Assembly: GCF_013283195.1 (NCBI RefSeq)
Contig: NZ_JABEKT010000001.1
Span: forward strand, 842,795-906,794
Source: Ensifer adhaerens
GTDB taxonomy: Bacteria; Pseudomonadota; Alphaproteobacteria; Rhizobiales; Rhizobiaceae
Length of the DNA stretch: 64,000 nucleotides
Direction of reading: 5' to 3'
This document shows, in pieces, positions 26,292 through 35,650 of this stretch. Made by a program: the position numbers and the translations under genes. Under the pieces are notes generated by a model, which was given only the letters and a program-made list of their open reading frames with translations, searched no databases and was not told the origin of the DNA. Every line of letters starts with the position of its first letter. Position 1 is the stretch's first letter.

Positions 26292-28295
26292 ATGAAAATA
26301 CGCGGTAAGATCAATCTGATCGTTGGGGTCATGAGCCTCCTGGCGATCGCGGTGACCGGCATGTCACTGTTGGTCGTTTCTCAATACAACAGCCGGTTCC
26401 ATCAGTATCAGAACGCCTCAGAGCGTGCCTTCAACGGCGAGCACCTCAATCGACTGGTCACCGGCGTCGTGATGGAAGCGCGCGGAATTTACGCAGCGCC
26501 GACCACCGAAAAGGCAAAGCCCTTTGCCGAGGGCATTCTGAAGAATCTCGAAAAGATCGATGTGCTGTTCAAGGAATGGCGCCCGCTCGTGCCGGCCGAC
26601 AAGCTCGGCTCGTTCGATGCGCTGACCAAGCGCGCCGAGGAATTCAAGGCGTTCCGCGTCGAAACCGCGCGTCTTAGCCAGGAAGTTTCGCCGCAGGCGG
26701 CCAACGAACAGGGCAACAACGACGCCAACCGCGCCAACCGCAAGGCCTTCCAGGCCGAGATCGACGCCGTCGTCGAAGCGAACCTCGCAACGCTTCAGAC
26801 CGTCCAGGCCGACATCGCCTCGTTCGAGCGTTCTGTCATCGTCATCATTCTCGGCATCGCCGGGCTCGGGCTTGCCGTCGGTATCGGCACCGCCTTCTAT
26901 ATCGGCACCAACCATCTGAGCCGGCCGATCCTCGACCTGACGGGCAAGATGAAGCAGCTCGCCGGTGGCGACCTCTCCGCCGACGTGCCCTTTGCCGACC
27001 GCAAGGACGAAATCGGCGAAATGGCTGCGGCCGTGCAGATCTTCAAGCAGAACGGCCTTGCCGTTCGCGATCTCAACGCCCAGGAAGCGGCGCTGCGCGA
27101 AAAGAGCGCCGACCTACAGACCAGCATTGGCGTCGTCGTCTCGGCCGCCGCCGCCGGTGACTTTACCAAGCGGATCGGCAAGGACTACGAGAACGACGAT
27201 CTCAACCGCTTTGCGTCGAGCGTCAACGAGCTCGTCGGCAGCGTCGATGCCGGCATCGCCGAAACGCGCCGCGTCATCGCCAGCCTTGCCGGCGGCGACC
27301 TGACCCAGAGCATGAACGGCCAGTTCCAGGGCGCCTTTGCCGAACTGCAGAAGAACGTCAACGAGACGCTGTCGACGCTGCAGAAGACGCTGCGCGAAGT
27401 GCGTGTCACCACGGACTCGATCAACGGCAACTCGTCCGAGCTTCGCTCTGCCGCCGATGACCTGTCGAAGCGCACCGAGCAGCAGGCGGCGGCCCTTGAA
27501 GAGACCTCGGCGGCACTCGACGAGATCACCGTGGCAGTGCGCAGTTCGACCGAGCGGGCGCAGGAAGCGACCGTGATGGTCAACGAAGCCAAGGAGAGCG
27601 CTGCCGAATCCGCCGCCGTCGTGCGCAATGCGGTCGAGGCCATGGGCCGCATCGAGCAGGCATCGAGCGAGATCGGTCAGATCACCAACGTCATCGACGA
27701 GATCGCCTTCCAGACCAACCTGCTGGCGCTGAACGCTGGCGTGGAAGCAGCGCGTGCCGGTGATGCCGGCAAGGGCTTTGCCGTCGTCGCCCAGGAAGTC
27801 CGTGAGCTTGCCCAGCGTGCGGCAAGTGCGGCCAAGGACATCAAGGCTCTGATCTCGAAGTCCGGCTCGGAAGTCGCAACCGGCGTCCGGCTGGTGCAGG
27901 AGACCGGCTCGGCGCTTGGAGAGATCGAGGAGCGCGTCCTCAAGATCAACGACCATATCCACTCGATCGCCACGGCCGCGCGCGAACAGTCGACCGGCCT
28001 TGGCGAAGTCAGCACCGCCGTCAACCAGATGGACCAGGTCACCCAGCAGAACGCCGCCATGGTGGAAGAGGCCAATGCCGCGACCCACAAGCTGTCGGCG
28101 GAGGCCAACAACCTGGCGAGCCTGATCGCCTACTTCAAGCTCGACGGGAACCAGGCCGCGCGCACGATCGCACCGGCGCGGGAAACCAGCCGTCCGGTGG
28201 AATCGCCCGCACGTCGGATGATGGGCAACGTCGCCCGCGCCTTCAGCGGCGGATCCTCGGCCGCTGTCGCCAGGGACAACTGGGAAGAATTCTGA
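26292..28295 (+). CDS. methyl-accepting chemotaxis protein with C-terminal CheR-tether pentapeptide
   Basis: 667 residues. First membrane helix at about 9-32, a mostly helical sensor region to about residue 180, second helix at about 180-203 ([23 protein letters not shown]), a HAMP domain (about 205-258) and a second HAMP-like segment, then the signalling domain with the hairpin tip [42 protein letters not shown]-type sequence. The last five residues are NWEEF, the methyltransferase/methylesterase docking pentapeptide. The ATG at 26292 has GGAGG; a GTG four codons earlier is in frame. The ligand is unknown. No che genes are nearby. Confidence 0.95.
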   Translation: MKIRGKINLIVGVMSLLAIAVTGMSLLVVSQYNSRFHQYQNASERAFNGEHLNRLVTGVVMEARGIYAAPTTEKAKPFAEGILKNLEKIDVLFKEWRPLVPADKLGSFDALTKRAEEFKAFRVETARLSQEVSPQAANEQGNNDANRANRKAFQAEIDAVVEANLATLQTVQADIASFERSVIVIILGIAGLGLAVGIGTAFYIGTNHLSRPILDLTGKMKQLAGGDLSADVPFADRKDEIGEMAAAVQIFKQNGLAVRDLNAQEAALREKSADLQTSIGVVVSAAAAGDFTKRIGKDYENDDLNRFASSVNELVGSVDAGIAETRRVIASLAGGDLTQSMNGQFQGAFAELQKNVNETLSTLQKTLREVRVTTDSINGNSSELRSAADDLSKRTEQQAAALEETSAALDEITVAVRSSTERAQEATVMVNEAKESAAESAAVVRNAVEAMGRIEQASSEIGQITNVIDEIAFQTNLLALNAGVEAARAGDAGKGFAVVAQEVRELAQRAASAAKDIKALISKSGSEVATGVRLVQETGSALGEIEERVLKINDHIHSIATAAREQSTGLGEVSTAVNQMDQVTQQNAAMVEEANAATHKLSAEANNLASLIAYFKLDGNQAARTIAPARETSRPVESPARRMMGNVARAFSGGSSAAVARDNWEEF

Positions 28296-28325
28296 TCCGT
28301 CCGGTTTGACGGATCGCCGCCATCG

Positions 28326-28362
28326 ACGCCCGCGGACGGTTGACGCCTCCGCGGGCGTTTTT
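28326..28362 (+). terminator. terminator after the chemoreceptor gene
   Basis: Perfect 11-bp stem ACGCCCGCGGA/TCCGCGGGCGT with an 11-nt loop and a T5 tract. Confidence 0.9.
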
Positions 28363-28539
28363 CGTGGATAAACAGCGATCCTGGTACTGCCGTTGACGCA
28401 ACGGCTTTCGTCTCACGGCAACGTGAGTTGTCTTGCCGGCCCGTTCACGCTGACGTTTTGCGACGCGACCATTCGTTATTGGTCGCCGGCGCGGATTGCC
28501 GATACTGCAAGGACAGAGTTTTCCAAGAAACGAAATCAC

Positions 28540-29340
28540 ATGTACCGAAGCGCCACCAACAGAGCCGGGGATACCCCTCCAACGCCATCACAGGCGCTTG
28601 ACGAGGGTTCGTCCGAAGACCGCGGCAGGATTGCGTGGCGACTGGTACTGCTGATGCTTCTCGTCGCCGGCGGTTTTGCCGCCTACGCGTTCGGTCTGCA
28701 GCGCTATTTGTCGCTGGGCGCACTCGTCCATCACCGCGAGGCGTTGCGTCTCTATGTCGAAGCCTATCCTGCCCAGGCGGCCGGTCTGTTTTTCCTCGTC
28801 TACATCGCGGTCGTCGTGTTTTCGATCCCGGCCGCTTCGGTCCTTACGATCTTTGCCGGCTTTCTCTTCGGCTGTGCCGGCGGCGGGCTTCTTGCCGTGG
28901 GCGCCGCGACGCTCGGCTCCTGCCTCCTGTTTCTGGCGGCCCGCAGCATGTTCGGCGATCTCTTGCGCCGACGAGCCGGGCCATTCCTCGCACGCTTTGC
29001 CGACGGGTTCTGCCGCAATGCGTTTGTCTACCTTCTCGTGCTGCGGCTGGCGCCGATCTTTCCCTTCTTCATCGTCAATATTGCGCCGGCATTCTTCGAG
29101 GTGAGATTGCGGACGTTCGCCATGGCGACCTTGATCGGCATCATCCCCGCCACCTTCGCCTATGCCTGGCTCGGCGGTGGGCTCGATGAGGTGATCGCGC
29201 GCTCGGCCGCCGCCGGTCGCGAGCTGTCTTTGTCGGATTTTGCAACGCCGAAGCTGACCCTGGCGCTCGTGGCACTTGCGCTCATTGCGGCATTGCCACT
29301 CGCCTTCAAGCGGGTATGGTCGCGTCGCAAGGCTGTTTGA
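28540..29340 (+). CDS. TVP38/TMEM64 (SNARE-associated) membrane protein
   Basis: 266 residues. A cytoplasmic N-terminus of about 35 residues, a helix at 35-55, then the VTT domain: AAGLFFLVYIAVVVFSIPAASVLTIFAGFLFGCAGGGLL and the conserved RLAPIFPFFIVNIAPAFFEVRLRTF. Members are distantly related to DedA and are proposed to move lipids or carrier intermediates across the inner membrane. A flavin disulfide reductase gene starts 16 bp downstream; the two are often adjacent or fused in other bacteria (established family knowledge from memory), which suggests a joint role. Confidence 0.88.
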   Translation: MYRSATNRAGDTPPTPSQALDEGSSEDRGRIAWRLVLLMLLVAGGFAAYAFGLQRYLSLGALVHHREALRLYVEAYPAQAAGLFFLVYIAVVVFSIPAASVLTIFAGFLFGCAGGGLLAVGAATLGSCLLFLAARSMFGDLLRRRAGPFLARFADGFCRNAFVYLLVLRLAPIFPFFIVNIAPAFFEVRLRTFAMATLIGIIPATFAYAWLGGGLDEVIARSAAAGRELSLSDFATPKLTLALVALALIAALPLAFKRVWSRRKAV

Positions 29341-29356
29341 AGGGCATGGGGCAGGC

Positions 29357-30781
29357 GTGGCGAAGGTCATCAATCCGGATATCTGCGTGATCGGTGGCGG
29401 TGCCGCCGGACTTTCCGTTGCGGCTGGTGCCGCCGCCTTCGGCGTTCCGGTGGTCCTGATCGAGCGGGGCCTGATGGGCGGCGATTGCCTGAACCATGGG
29501 TGCGTGCCGTCGAAGACGCTGATTGCCGCTGCCAGGCACGCCCAGGCGATCCGCACGGCCGGCCGGTTCGGCCTGACGGCAAGCGAGCCCGTCGTCGACT
29601 ATGAACACCTTCATGCTCGCATCCACGAGGTCATCGCCGGCATCGCCCCGCACGACAGCGTCGAGCGCTTTGCCGGCCTCGGCGTCGAAGTGCTGCAATC
29701 CTCCGCCCGGTTCGTCGATGAAAACACCATTGCAGCGGGCGACCACCTCGTCCGCGCCCGGCGGTTCGTGATCGCGACCGGTTCGTCTCCCGCGATCCCT
29801 GATGTTCCGGGCCTCGACAAAGTGGCGTTCCTGACCAACGAAACGCTGTTCGATCTGACCCGGCTGCCGGCTCATCTGATCGTTGTCGGTGCAGGTCCTG
29901 TTGGCACCGAGATGGCGCAGGCCTATCGCCGCCTCGGTGCTGAAGTCACCGTGATCGAAAGCCGACGGGCGTTATCGGGTGCCGATCCGGAACTGGCCGC
30001 GATCGCGATTGCCGCGCTTCGCAGCGAAGGCGTGGTCCTGCACGAGGCAACGACGATCCTGGAGGCCGTGCAAAGTGGCGGGCGGATCGTTCTGCGATGC
30101 GAGAATGGCACCGGCGCTTTCCAGGTCGAAGGCAGCGATCTCCTGCTCGCCGTAGGCCGTCGCCCGAACCATGCATCGCTCGGCTTGTCTGCAGCCGGTA
30201 TAGACCACGACGCCAAGGGCATAGAGGTCGGGTCGAACCTTCGCACCAGCAATCGCCGCGTCTATGCGATCGGCGATGCTGCCGGCGGGCTGCAGTTCAC
30301 CCATGTGGCGAGCTACCATGCTCGGCTCGTGCTGCAGCAGATGCTGTTCCGATTGCCGGCGCGGGAAGACCGCGCGATCGTACCGAAGGTCACCTACGCC
30401 GATCCTGAGATCGCCGAGGTCGGATGGAGCGAGACCAAGGCGCGGGAGGAATTCGGCGCCGTCGGGATCATCAGGACCGACCTCGCCCTGAGCGATCGCG
30501 CCCGCACGGACGGGGCCGAAGCCGGCCTGATCAAGATTATCGTCGGCCGCCGTGGACGCATCCTCGGCGTCGGCATTGCCGCCCCCGGCGCGGGAGAGTT
30601 GATCAACATGTGGTCGCTTGCGGTCGCGAATGCCATGACGCTCAAGCAGGTCCGCGGCTATGTCGCACCCTATCCGACCCTTTCCGAGATTGGAAAACAG
30701 GCGGTCATCTCCTATTATGCGCCCCTGGCGAAGAATGCCGTCGTGCGGTCCGCCATCAGGGCCTTGCGGGTTTTCGGCTGA
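29357..30781 (+). CDS. FAD-dependent pyridine nucleotide-disulfide oxidoreductase (mercuric-reductase-like)
   Basis: 474 residues from a GTG start at 29357 (GGGGCAGG upstream; places ICVIGGGAAGLSVA at the start). The redox-active disulfide is in GGDCLNHGCVPSKTL. The NAD(P)-binding loop is VVGAGPVGTEMAQAYRRLG, the second FAD motif is YAIGDAAGG, and the dimerisation domain follows. The Hg-binding N-terminal HMA domain and the C-terminal cysteine pair of true MerA are absent (the protein ends in IRALRVFG), so the substrate is not mercury. It is paired with the TVP38 gene and followed 22 bp later by the histidine kinase gene, so the three may form one unit. Confidence 0.9.
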   Translation: MAKVINPDICVIGGGAAGLSVAAGAAAFGVPVVLIERGLMGGDCLNHGCVPSKTLIAAARHAQAIRTAGRFGLTASEPVVDYEHLHARIHEVIAGIAPHDSVERFAGLGVEVLQSSARFVDENTIAAGDHLVRARRFVIATGSSPAIPDVPGLDKVAFLTNETLFDLTRLPAHLIVVGAGPVGTEMAQAYRRLGAEVTVIESRRALSGADPELAAIAIAALRSEGVVLHEATTILEAVQSGGRIVLRCENGTGAFQVEGSDLLLAVGRRPNHASLGLSAAGIDHDAKGIEVGSNLRTSNRRVYAIGDAAGGLQFTHVASYHARLVLQQMLFRLPAREDRAIVPKVTYADPEIAEVGWSETKAREEFGAVGIIRTDLALSDRARTDGAEAGLIKIIVGRRGRILGVGIAAPGAGELINMWSLAVANAMTLKQVRGYVAPYPTLSEIGKQAVISYYAPLAKNAVVRSAIRALRVFG

Positions 30782-30803
30782 CGGACAGGGAATTTTCGGA
30801 ACG

Positions 30804-32285
30804 ATGAGCGAAGAGCCGCAGCCGACGACGGGGAGGGAAGCGCCGCGGGCTGCCGCGGGTTTCTTCCGTGGGCTCTCGGGCAAGCTGCTGCTTTTGACGA
30901 TCGTTTTCGTCATGCTGGCGGAGGTGCTCATCTTCGTGCCCTCGGTTGCCAACATGCGCATTCGCTGGCTTCAGGATCGGCTGAACACGGTTGCCGCCGC
31001 CGCCGTCGTCGTCGACGGCCTGCAGAATGTCGAGCTGCCGCGCAACGTCCAGGACGACACGCTGATGGCGACGGGGACCAAGGCAATCGTCATTCGCCGC
31101 AAGGACGCCTCGCGGATGATCGCCGCCGCTGACATGCCATCGGAGATCGACGGCGAATACGACACGGCCAATTTTACCGCCTTTGCGGCAATCCACGATG
31201 CCTTCGATACGCTGCTCTTCGGCGGCAACCGCGTGGTGCGCGTCTACGGGCCGCTCGGCGAAAGCGACGCGGTGATCGAGCTGGTCATGGCGGATGCCAG
31301 CCTGCACAAGGCGATGCTGGTCTATTCCCGCAATGTCTTCTTCCTGTCGATCATCATCTCGCTGATCACCGCGACCTTGATCTTTCTTGCCATCAACCGG
31401 ATGCTGATCGCGCCGATCCGCCGGATGACGGCGAGCATGCAGGAATTCTCAGACGACCCGTCCAATCCGGCGCGCGTGCTCGTTCCGCCGGAGGGACGTG
31501 ACGAACTGGCGGTGGCCGGCCAGCATCTGGCCAGCATGCAGCGCGAGCTGCAGAAGACGCTGAAGCAGCAGAAGAGCCTCGCTGAACTCGGTCTCGCCGT
31601 GTCGAAGATCAACCACGACATGCGCAACATCCTGTCGTCGGCGCAACTGATCTCCGACCGTCTCGCCGATGTCGACGATCCCGTCGTCAAGCGCTTTGCG
31701 CCGACACTGCTGCGGGCGATCGACCGCGCCGTCGGCTATACCCGCGAAGTGCTCTCCTACGGGCGCACCACCGAGGCCGAGCCGCATCGCCGCTTCGTTG
31801 CTCTGAAGCCGCTGGTCTCGGATGTCGCCGAGCTGCTTTCGATCGACCCGCAATCCGGCATCGAGTTCCAGATCCAGGTGCAGGACGACCTCGAGGTCGA
31901 TGCCGACAGCGAGCAATTGTTCCGCGTGGTGCACAATATCTGCCGCAACGCCGTCCAGGCGCTAACGAATCACGAGGCCGAGGATGGTCGGCCGCGTGTG
32001 ATCAGTGTTTCGGCGATGCGCATGGGCAGCGTCGTCACCATTTCCGTCGATGATACCGGCCCGGGTATGCCGCCAAAGGCCCGCGAGAACCTTTTTGCCG
32101 CTTTTCGCGGCTCGGCGCGCTCCGGCGGCACGGGTCTCGGGCTGGCGATTGCCCGCGAATTGGTGCTCGCCCATGGTGGCACCATCGCCCTTGTGGAAAA
32201 GCCGACGCCGGGAACGCTGTTTCGCATCGAACTACCGGACCGCCCGGTTCCACTCGATGCATTTCGCTCCAAAGCCCGCCATTGA
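30804..32285 (+). CDS. sensor histidine kinase, orphan
   Basis: 493 residues. Helix 1 at about 27-50, an extracytoplasmic sensor region to about 175, helix 2 at 177-197, a HAMP-like linker, then a DHp domain with His271 in KINHDMRNILSSA. The ATPase has the N box HNICRNAVQAL, G1 DDTGPGMP and G2 GGTGLGLAIARELV. No response regulator gene is adjacent, so the partner is elsewhere. It is the third gene after the TVP38 and reductase genes, which hints at sensing of an envelope or redox state. ATG at 30804 is 22 bp after the reductase stop. Confidence 0.9.
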   Translation: MSEEPQPTTGREAPRAAAGFFRGLSGKLLLLTIVFVMLAEVLIFVPSVANMRIRWLQDRLNTVAAAAVVVDGLQNVELPRNVQDDTLMATGTKAIVIRRKDASRMIAAADMPSEIDGEYDTANFTAFAAIHDAFDTLLFGGNRVVRVYGPLGESDAVIELVMADASLHKAMLVYSRNVFFLSIIISLITATLIFLAINRMLIAPIRRMTASMQEFSDDPSNPARVLVPPEGRDELAVAGQHLASMQRELQKTLKQQKSLAELGLAVSKINHDMRNILSSAQLISDRLADVDDPVVKRFAPTLLRAIDRAVGYTREVLSYGRTTEAEPHRRFVALKPLVSDVAELLSIDPQSGIEFQIQVQDDLEVDADSEQLFRVVHNICRNAVQALTNHEAEDGRPRVISVSAMRMGSVVTISVDDTGPGMPPKARENLFAAFRGSARSGGTGLGLAIARELVLAHGGTIALVEKPTPGTLFRIELPDRPVPLDAFRSKARH

Positions 32286-32445
32286 AGGGGTTTGCGGGTG
32301 AGATCGCGCGCCGATTTCGCCGTGAAAATCCACAGCTTGAAACCTCGCCGTCGTAAAAATGAAACTTTTTTGCCGAACGGCGCTTGCAATCCCCGAAAGG
32401 ACTCTTTAGAGAACCGCTCACGCAAGCGGTTCGCCGCTTCGAGAC

Positions 32446-32522
32446 GCACCCGTAGCTCAGCTGGATAGAGCACCAGACTACGAATCTGGGGGTCAGGAGT
32501 TCGAATCTCTTCGGGTGCGCCA
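32446..32522 (+). tRNA. tRNA-Arg (anticodon ACG)
   Basis: 77 nt including an encoded CCA. The acceptor stem GCACCCG/CGGGTGC is perfect, the D-arm is AGCTC...GAGC, the anticodon stem CCAGA/TCTGG encloses the loop CTACGAA (anticodon ACG), and the T-arm contains GTTCGAATC. The wobble A is expected to be deaminated to inosine and to read CGU, CGC and CGA. Confidence 0.97.
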
Positions 32523-32990
32523 TTCTTCTCAATAACTTAGCAGTTCAAGTGATAGCACCGCAAGGTGCGGTGGCGGCGCGTTTGCGCCCGGGGTTCTGCC
32601 AACATTCCATTCCGTCTACCTCTCCAAGCTAATCCACTTGAGCGCGATACGTCTTTCGGCCGGCGGGCAAAAACGCCTGTGACAATCCTATATATATTAG
32701 TATAATGTGATTTATAAAAGTCGATTGCGTCGCGCCTGAGCAAGGGGCGGGCGGATACGATCCGGAGGCGCTTGCAGCGACCGGAAAAGGGAAGCGACCT
32801 CACAATTTTTTGAAGTCGGCGTGTCAAAACCGCCGCGTGCGATTCCCATATAGAGGGTGACACATCGCGGCTGCGTGAGTCTCCAGATCGGTTTCGATTG
32901 GAAGAAAAAATCATGCAGCGGGTGGAGCGTTGCCGTACCCGTCGCGCATTGGGTTTGCCGTGCGACGGCGGAATGGAAAGGAGGTGCCCG
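32523..32990. other. AT-richer intergenic region after tRNA-Arg
   Basis: 468 bp with lower GC than its surroundings. It contains a run of TA steps at about 32689-32720 and a good plus-strand promoter at 32679-32706. I see no long reading frame, integrase remnant or duplicated tRNA 3' end. It acts as the leader of the small membrane protein gene, may hold a small RNA, or is decayed sequence. Confidence 0.5.
32679..32706 (+). promoter_or_regulatory. sigma-70-like promoter upstream of small membrane protein gene
   Basis: GTGACA, a 16-bp spacer, then the consensus TATAAT. Predicted start about 32713. The nearest plus-strand gene starts 278 nt later, which leaves a long leader or an independent small transcript; a T6 run occurs at about 32806. 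Confidence 0.5.
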
Positions 32991-33095
32991 ATGTATCGTT
33001 ACATGATGAAAGAGCTGCTGGTGATTGTTGCCGGGCTATCTGTCTGCGCTTTCGTGATCCTGTTCTTCCTGGCGAGCGCCGCACACGGCGTCTGA
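32991..33095 (+). CDS. 34-residue single-helix membrane protein
   Basis: MYRYMMKELLVIVAGLSV and on to FFLASAAHGV: a short basic N-terminus, one transmembrane helix of about 22 residues, and a short tail. The near-perfect Shine-Dalgarno AAGGAGGT lies 6 nt before the ATG and is among the strongest in the window, which argues that it is translated at a high level. A longer in-frame start at 32898 has no such site. I do not recognise the family; single-helix proteins of this size often tune larger membrane complexes. It stands alone on its strand. Confidence 0.75.
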   Translation: MYRYMMKELLVIVAGLSVCAFVILFFLASAAHGV

Positions 33096-33135
33096 CGGGA
33101 TGCGCGGGGCCGAAGCCCGTTGCGCTTGTGCGCAC

Positions 33136-33570
33136 TCATGCCGAAGGCTGGCCGAGCAGGTCGAGCGTCCGCCGATCCATTTCCCCCGCGAAGTAAAGCT
33201 CAAGTGCCTGATCGAAGACGCTGCCGGCGGCTGAGGCCTTCGAAAACAGGGTCATCGACGAGCGAAACTTCATGTCGTCAGGGCTGGAGAAGATGTCGAG
33301 TGCTGAACGCCCGGTAATGCCGTTGACGGTCTCGGTGCAATCGATGAGCCTTGGCCCGAGGATCGACTGGGCGAGGTAGGCGCGAGCCTCCGGAAGGCCT
33401 GAAATGGCATAGCGCTGGGCCATGGGCGAGTGTCCGAGGCCCGCAAGCTGGGGGAAGATAAACCACATCCAGTGGGTCTCCTTGCGGCCGCGCCGCAGTT
33501 CGTCGAGCGCCGCCGCGTAAATGCGGTCCTGGGCGTCAACGAAGCGTTGCAGCGTGAAAGGGTCGGTCAT
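33136..33570 (-). CDS. DUF1810 family protein
   Basis: 144 residues from the ATG at 33570 (AAGAAGGGACC upstream). The family pattern is clear: LQRFVDAQDRIYAAALDELRRGRKETHWMWFIFPQLAGLG, then SPMAQRYAISGLPEARAYL and LGPRLIDCTETV. A soluble helical protein; the function of the family was long unknown, and I do not assign one. Monocistronic, 89 bp downstream of the aldo/keto reductase on the same strand. Confidence 0.9.
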   Translation of the reverse strand: MTDPFTLQRFVDAQDRIYAAALDELRRGRKETHWMWFIFPQLAGLGHSPMAQRYAISGLPEARAYLAQSILGPRLIDCTETVNGITGRSALDIFSSPDDMKFRSSMTLFSKASAAGSVFDQALELYFAGEMDRRTLDLLGQPSA

Positions 33571-33659
33571 GGTCCCTTCTTTCGCCCTGGCGCGTCTGTG
33601 TGCCCGCCAGGGCCGTGTCAATTGCCGCCGGTCATGCCCATTGGCGGCCGCGGTGCATT

Positions 33660-34646
33660 CTACCAGCGATGATGAACATGAACCTTGACCTGCCGCTCGT
33701 AAAGCGCAGCGATGGCGGCCTTGGTTTTCTCGTCGATGGCAGGCAGTGCGCTTGCAGCCGCATTGGACTGTGCCTGCGCCTCGTTGCGCGCGCCGGGGAT
33801 GACGACGGAGACCGCCTCCTGCTCCAGGATCCAGCGTAGCGCGAACTGTGCCATCGGCACGCCTGCGGGCACCAGCGGGCGCAACTGCTCGACGGCGTCC
33901 AGTGCCGCGTCAAAGGGCACGCCGGCAAAGGTCTCGCCGACGTCGAAGGCTTCGCCGTGGCGGTTGAAGTTGCGGTGATCGTCGGCGGCAAAGGCCGTGT
34001 CACGGCTGATCTTGCCCGACAGCAGCCCGGAGGCGAGCGGCACGCGGACGATGACACCGACATTCTTCTTCTTCGCCTCGGCGAAGAACAGGTCCTGAGG
34101 CCGCTGGCGGAAGATGTTGTAGATGATCTGGACGGTGGCGACACCCGGATACTCGATCGCCTTCAGCGCTTCCTCGACCTTCTCGACCGAGACACCATAG
34201 TGGCGGATCTTGCCCTTGGTGACCAGCTGGTCGAGCGCGCCGAACAGGTCCGGACGGTAGTAGACCTCGGTCGGCGGGCAGTGGAGCTGCACGAGATCCA
34301 GCGTTTCCACACCGAGATTGCTCAAGCTGCGGTCGATGAACGCCTCGATGTTGGCGCCGGTGTAGCCTTCTGTCGCGTGCGGGTTCAACCGGCGCCCTGC
34401 CTTGGTGGCGACGAACGGCTTTTCGCCGCCACGTTCCTTCAGGACGGCGGCGATGATCTTTTCGGAGCGGCCGTCGCCATAGACGTCGGCGGTATCGACG
34501 AAGGTGACGCCGCTGTCGAGGGCCGCGTTCAGCGCGCGCTTGCCGTCCGCTTCGCTGACATCGCCCCAGGAGCCGCCGATCTGCCAGGCGCCGAAGCCGA
34601 TTTCAGAAATCGTCGCGCCCGTCTTGCCCAGAACTCTCGTTTTCAT
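33660..34646 (-). CDS. aldo/keto reductase
   Basis: 328 residues. NADPH-dependent TIM-barrel reductase of the YajO/Tas-like group. The catalytic tetrad is visible as Asp-Tyr in FVDTADVYGDGRSE, Lys in KPFVATKAGRR and His in LDLVQLHCPP. The NADPH-binding end is VSVVIPGARNEAQAQSNAAA. The start at 34646 follows AAGGAG at good spacing; an ATG three codons earlier overlaps the ribosome site. The physiological substrate is not evident. Confidence 0.93.
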   Translation of the reverse strand: MKTRVLGKTGATISEIGFGAWQIGGSWGDVSEADGKRALNAALDSGVTFVDTADVYGDGRSEKIIAAVLKERGGEKPFVATKAGRRLNPHATEGYTGANIEAFIDRSLSNLGVETLDLVQLHCPPTEVYYRPDLFGALDQLVTKGKIRHYGVSVEKVEEALKAIEYPGVATVQIIYNIFRQRPQDLFFAEAKKKNVGVIVRVPLASGLLSGKISRDTAFAADDHRNFNRHGEAFDVGETFAGVPFDAALDAVEQLRPLVPAGVPMAQFALRWILEQEAVSVVIPGARNEAQAQSNAAASALPAIDEKTKAAIAALYERQVKVHVHHRW

Positions 34647-34739
34647 GCTGATCATCTCCTTGGCGAACCTGTTACAGGATTGAATATTATCGAGTTTGTC
34701 GGTCGTTTTTATGATGATTTGGCCTGCAAAGGAAGCCGT

Positions 34740-35324
34740 TCAGTCTTCGGTCGAAATGACCGCACGGCCTCGGCTGAGGTCGGTGACCATGGCGAGAATG
34801 CCGTCCGCTTCGTCCTTGCGCATGTCGACCGTCATCACCGGCCCCTTGTCAGTGAAGGTCTCGCTGGCAATCGTCACGTCGCGGGCAAGCAGCCTTGCCT
34901 TGATCAGTGCCAGATCGGCAAAGTCGCAGGCGATGGTGGCACGCACCGTCTCGATCATCTCGATCTTCTCGGCTGCCCGCAGGCAGAGCGCAGCGGTGCC
35001 GCCATAGGCGCGGATCAGGCCGCCGCTGCCAAGCAGGATACCGCCGAACCAGCGGGTGACCACGACAACGACGTGATCGAGTGCCTGACCGTCGATTGCC
35101 GCGAGGATCGGCTTGCCTGCGGTGCCGCTCGGCTCGCCGTCGTCGTTGAAGCGGTACGCCTGGCCGATGCGCCAGGCCCAGCAATTATGATTGGCCGTCG
35201 GGTCGGAATGCTGAGCGAGGAAAGCCTTTGCCGCCTGCTCGTCGGGCACGGGGGCGCAGATTGCCACAAACCGGCTCTTCTTGATTTCCTGCGTCGAGGT
35301 TTCCGTGCGCTTGAGGGTGAACAT
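34740..35324 (-). CDS. YigZ/IMPACT family protein
   Basis: 194 residues. UPF0029 N-terminal domain with KKSRFVAICAPV, then the family hallmark HNCWAWRIG, DDGEPSGTAGKPIL and VVVVTRWFGGILLGSGGLIRAYGG. The C-terminal ferredoxin-like DUF1949 domain follows. The eukaryotic relative IMPACT is tied to translation control through GCN1; the bacterial role is unclear. The ATG at 35324 is where the conserved domain begins; sequence upstream in frame is intergenic repeat material. Confidence 0.92.
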   Translation of the reverse strand: MFTLKRTETSTQEIKKSRFVAICAPVPDEQAAKAFLAQHSDPTANHNCWAWRIGQAYRFNDDGEPSGTAGKPILAAIDGQALDHVVVVVTRWFGGILLGSGGLIRAYGGTAALCLRAAEKIEMIETVRATIACDFADLALIKARLLARDVTIASETFTDKGPVMTVDMRKDEADGILAMVTDLSRGRAVISTED

Positions 35325-35650
35325 CCGCTGCTTCCGTTTGGATAACGCTGATAACGGATTGTGCGGATTGGCGCCATCGTGGTTCGGCTTCGACCGGACG
35401 CGGGCATGCACATCAGCCTCACCAGCCCTCATTGCTGTGCCACGGCGCGTCTGCGCCGTGAGAAGATTCGGTTTGCGGTGTCGCGTTGAAAGGTTCTTTC
35501 GCGCCGCCGACACGGCGCAGCTGGATCTCTGTGACAAGCACAGAGATGAGGAGGAGAGGGGAGGGCCATCGCCACCGGGTTGACCCCAGCCCCTTCATCG
35601 CCTCTCCCGCGTTCGGGAGAGGCAGTCTTGTCTCGTGGACCCGGTTTTGA
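35325..35650. other. intergenic region between putA and YigZ genes
   Basis: 326 bp with no gene seen. It contains three perfect hairpins (next entry) and presumably the YigZ promoter and the putA terminator. Confidence 0.6.
35441..35623. repeat. mosaic of three perfect hairpins
   Basis: Hairpin 1: CACGGCGC/GCGCCGTG, 4-nt loop (35441-35460). Hairpin 2: ATCTCTGTG/CACAGAGAT, 5-nt loop (35525-35547). Hairpin 3: GCCTCTCCCG/CGGGAGAGGC, 4-nt loop (35600-35623). The third is just after the putA stop on the minus strand and may stop putA transcription. From memory, modules like these recur in rhizobial intergenic DNA. Confidence 0.6.

Noticed and set aside
29357-30781. Mercuric reductase (merA)
   Set aside because: No heavy-metal-associated N-terminal domain, no C-terminal cysteine pair and no other mer genes.
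32446-33570. Integrated island at the tRNA-Arg gene
   Set aside because: No integrase, no repeated tRNA 3' end and the following genes look native; only the lower GC of the spacer hints at it.
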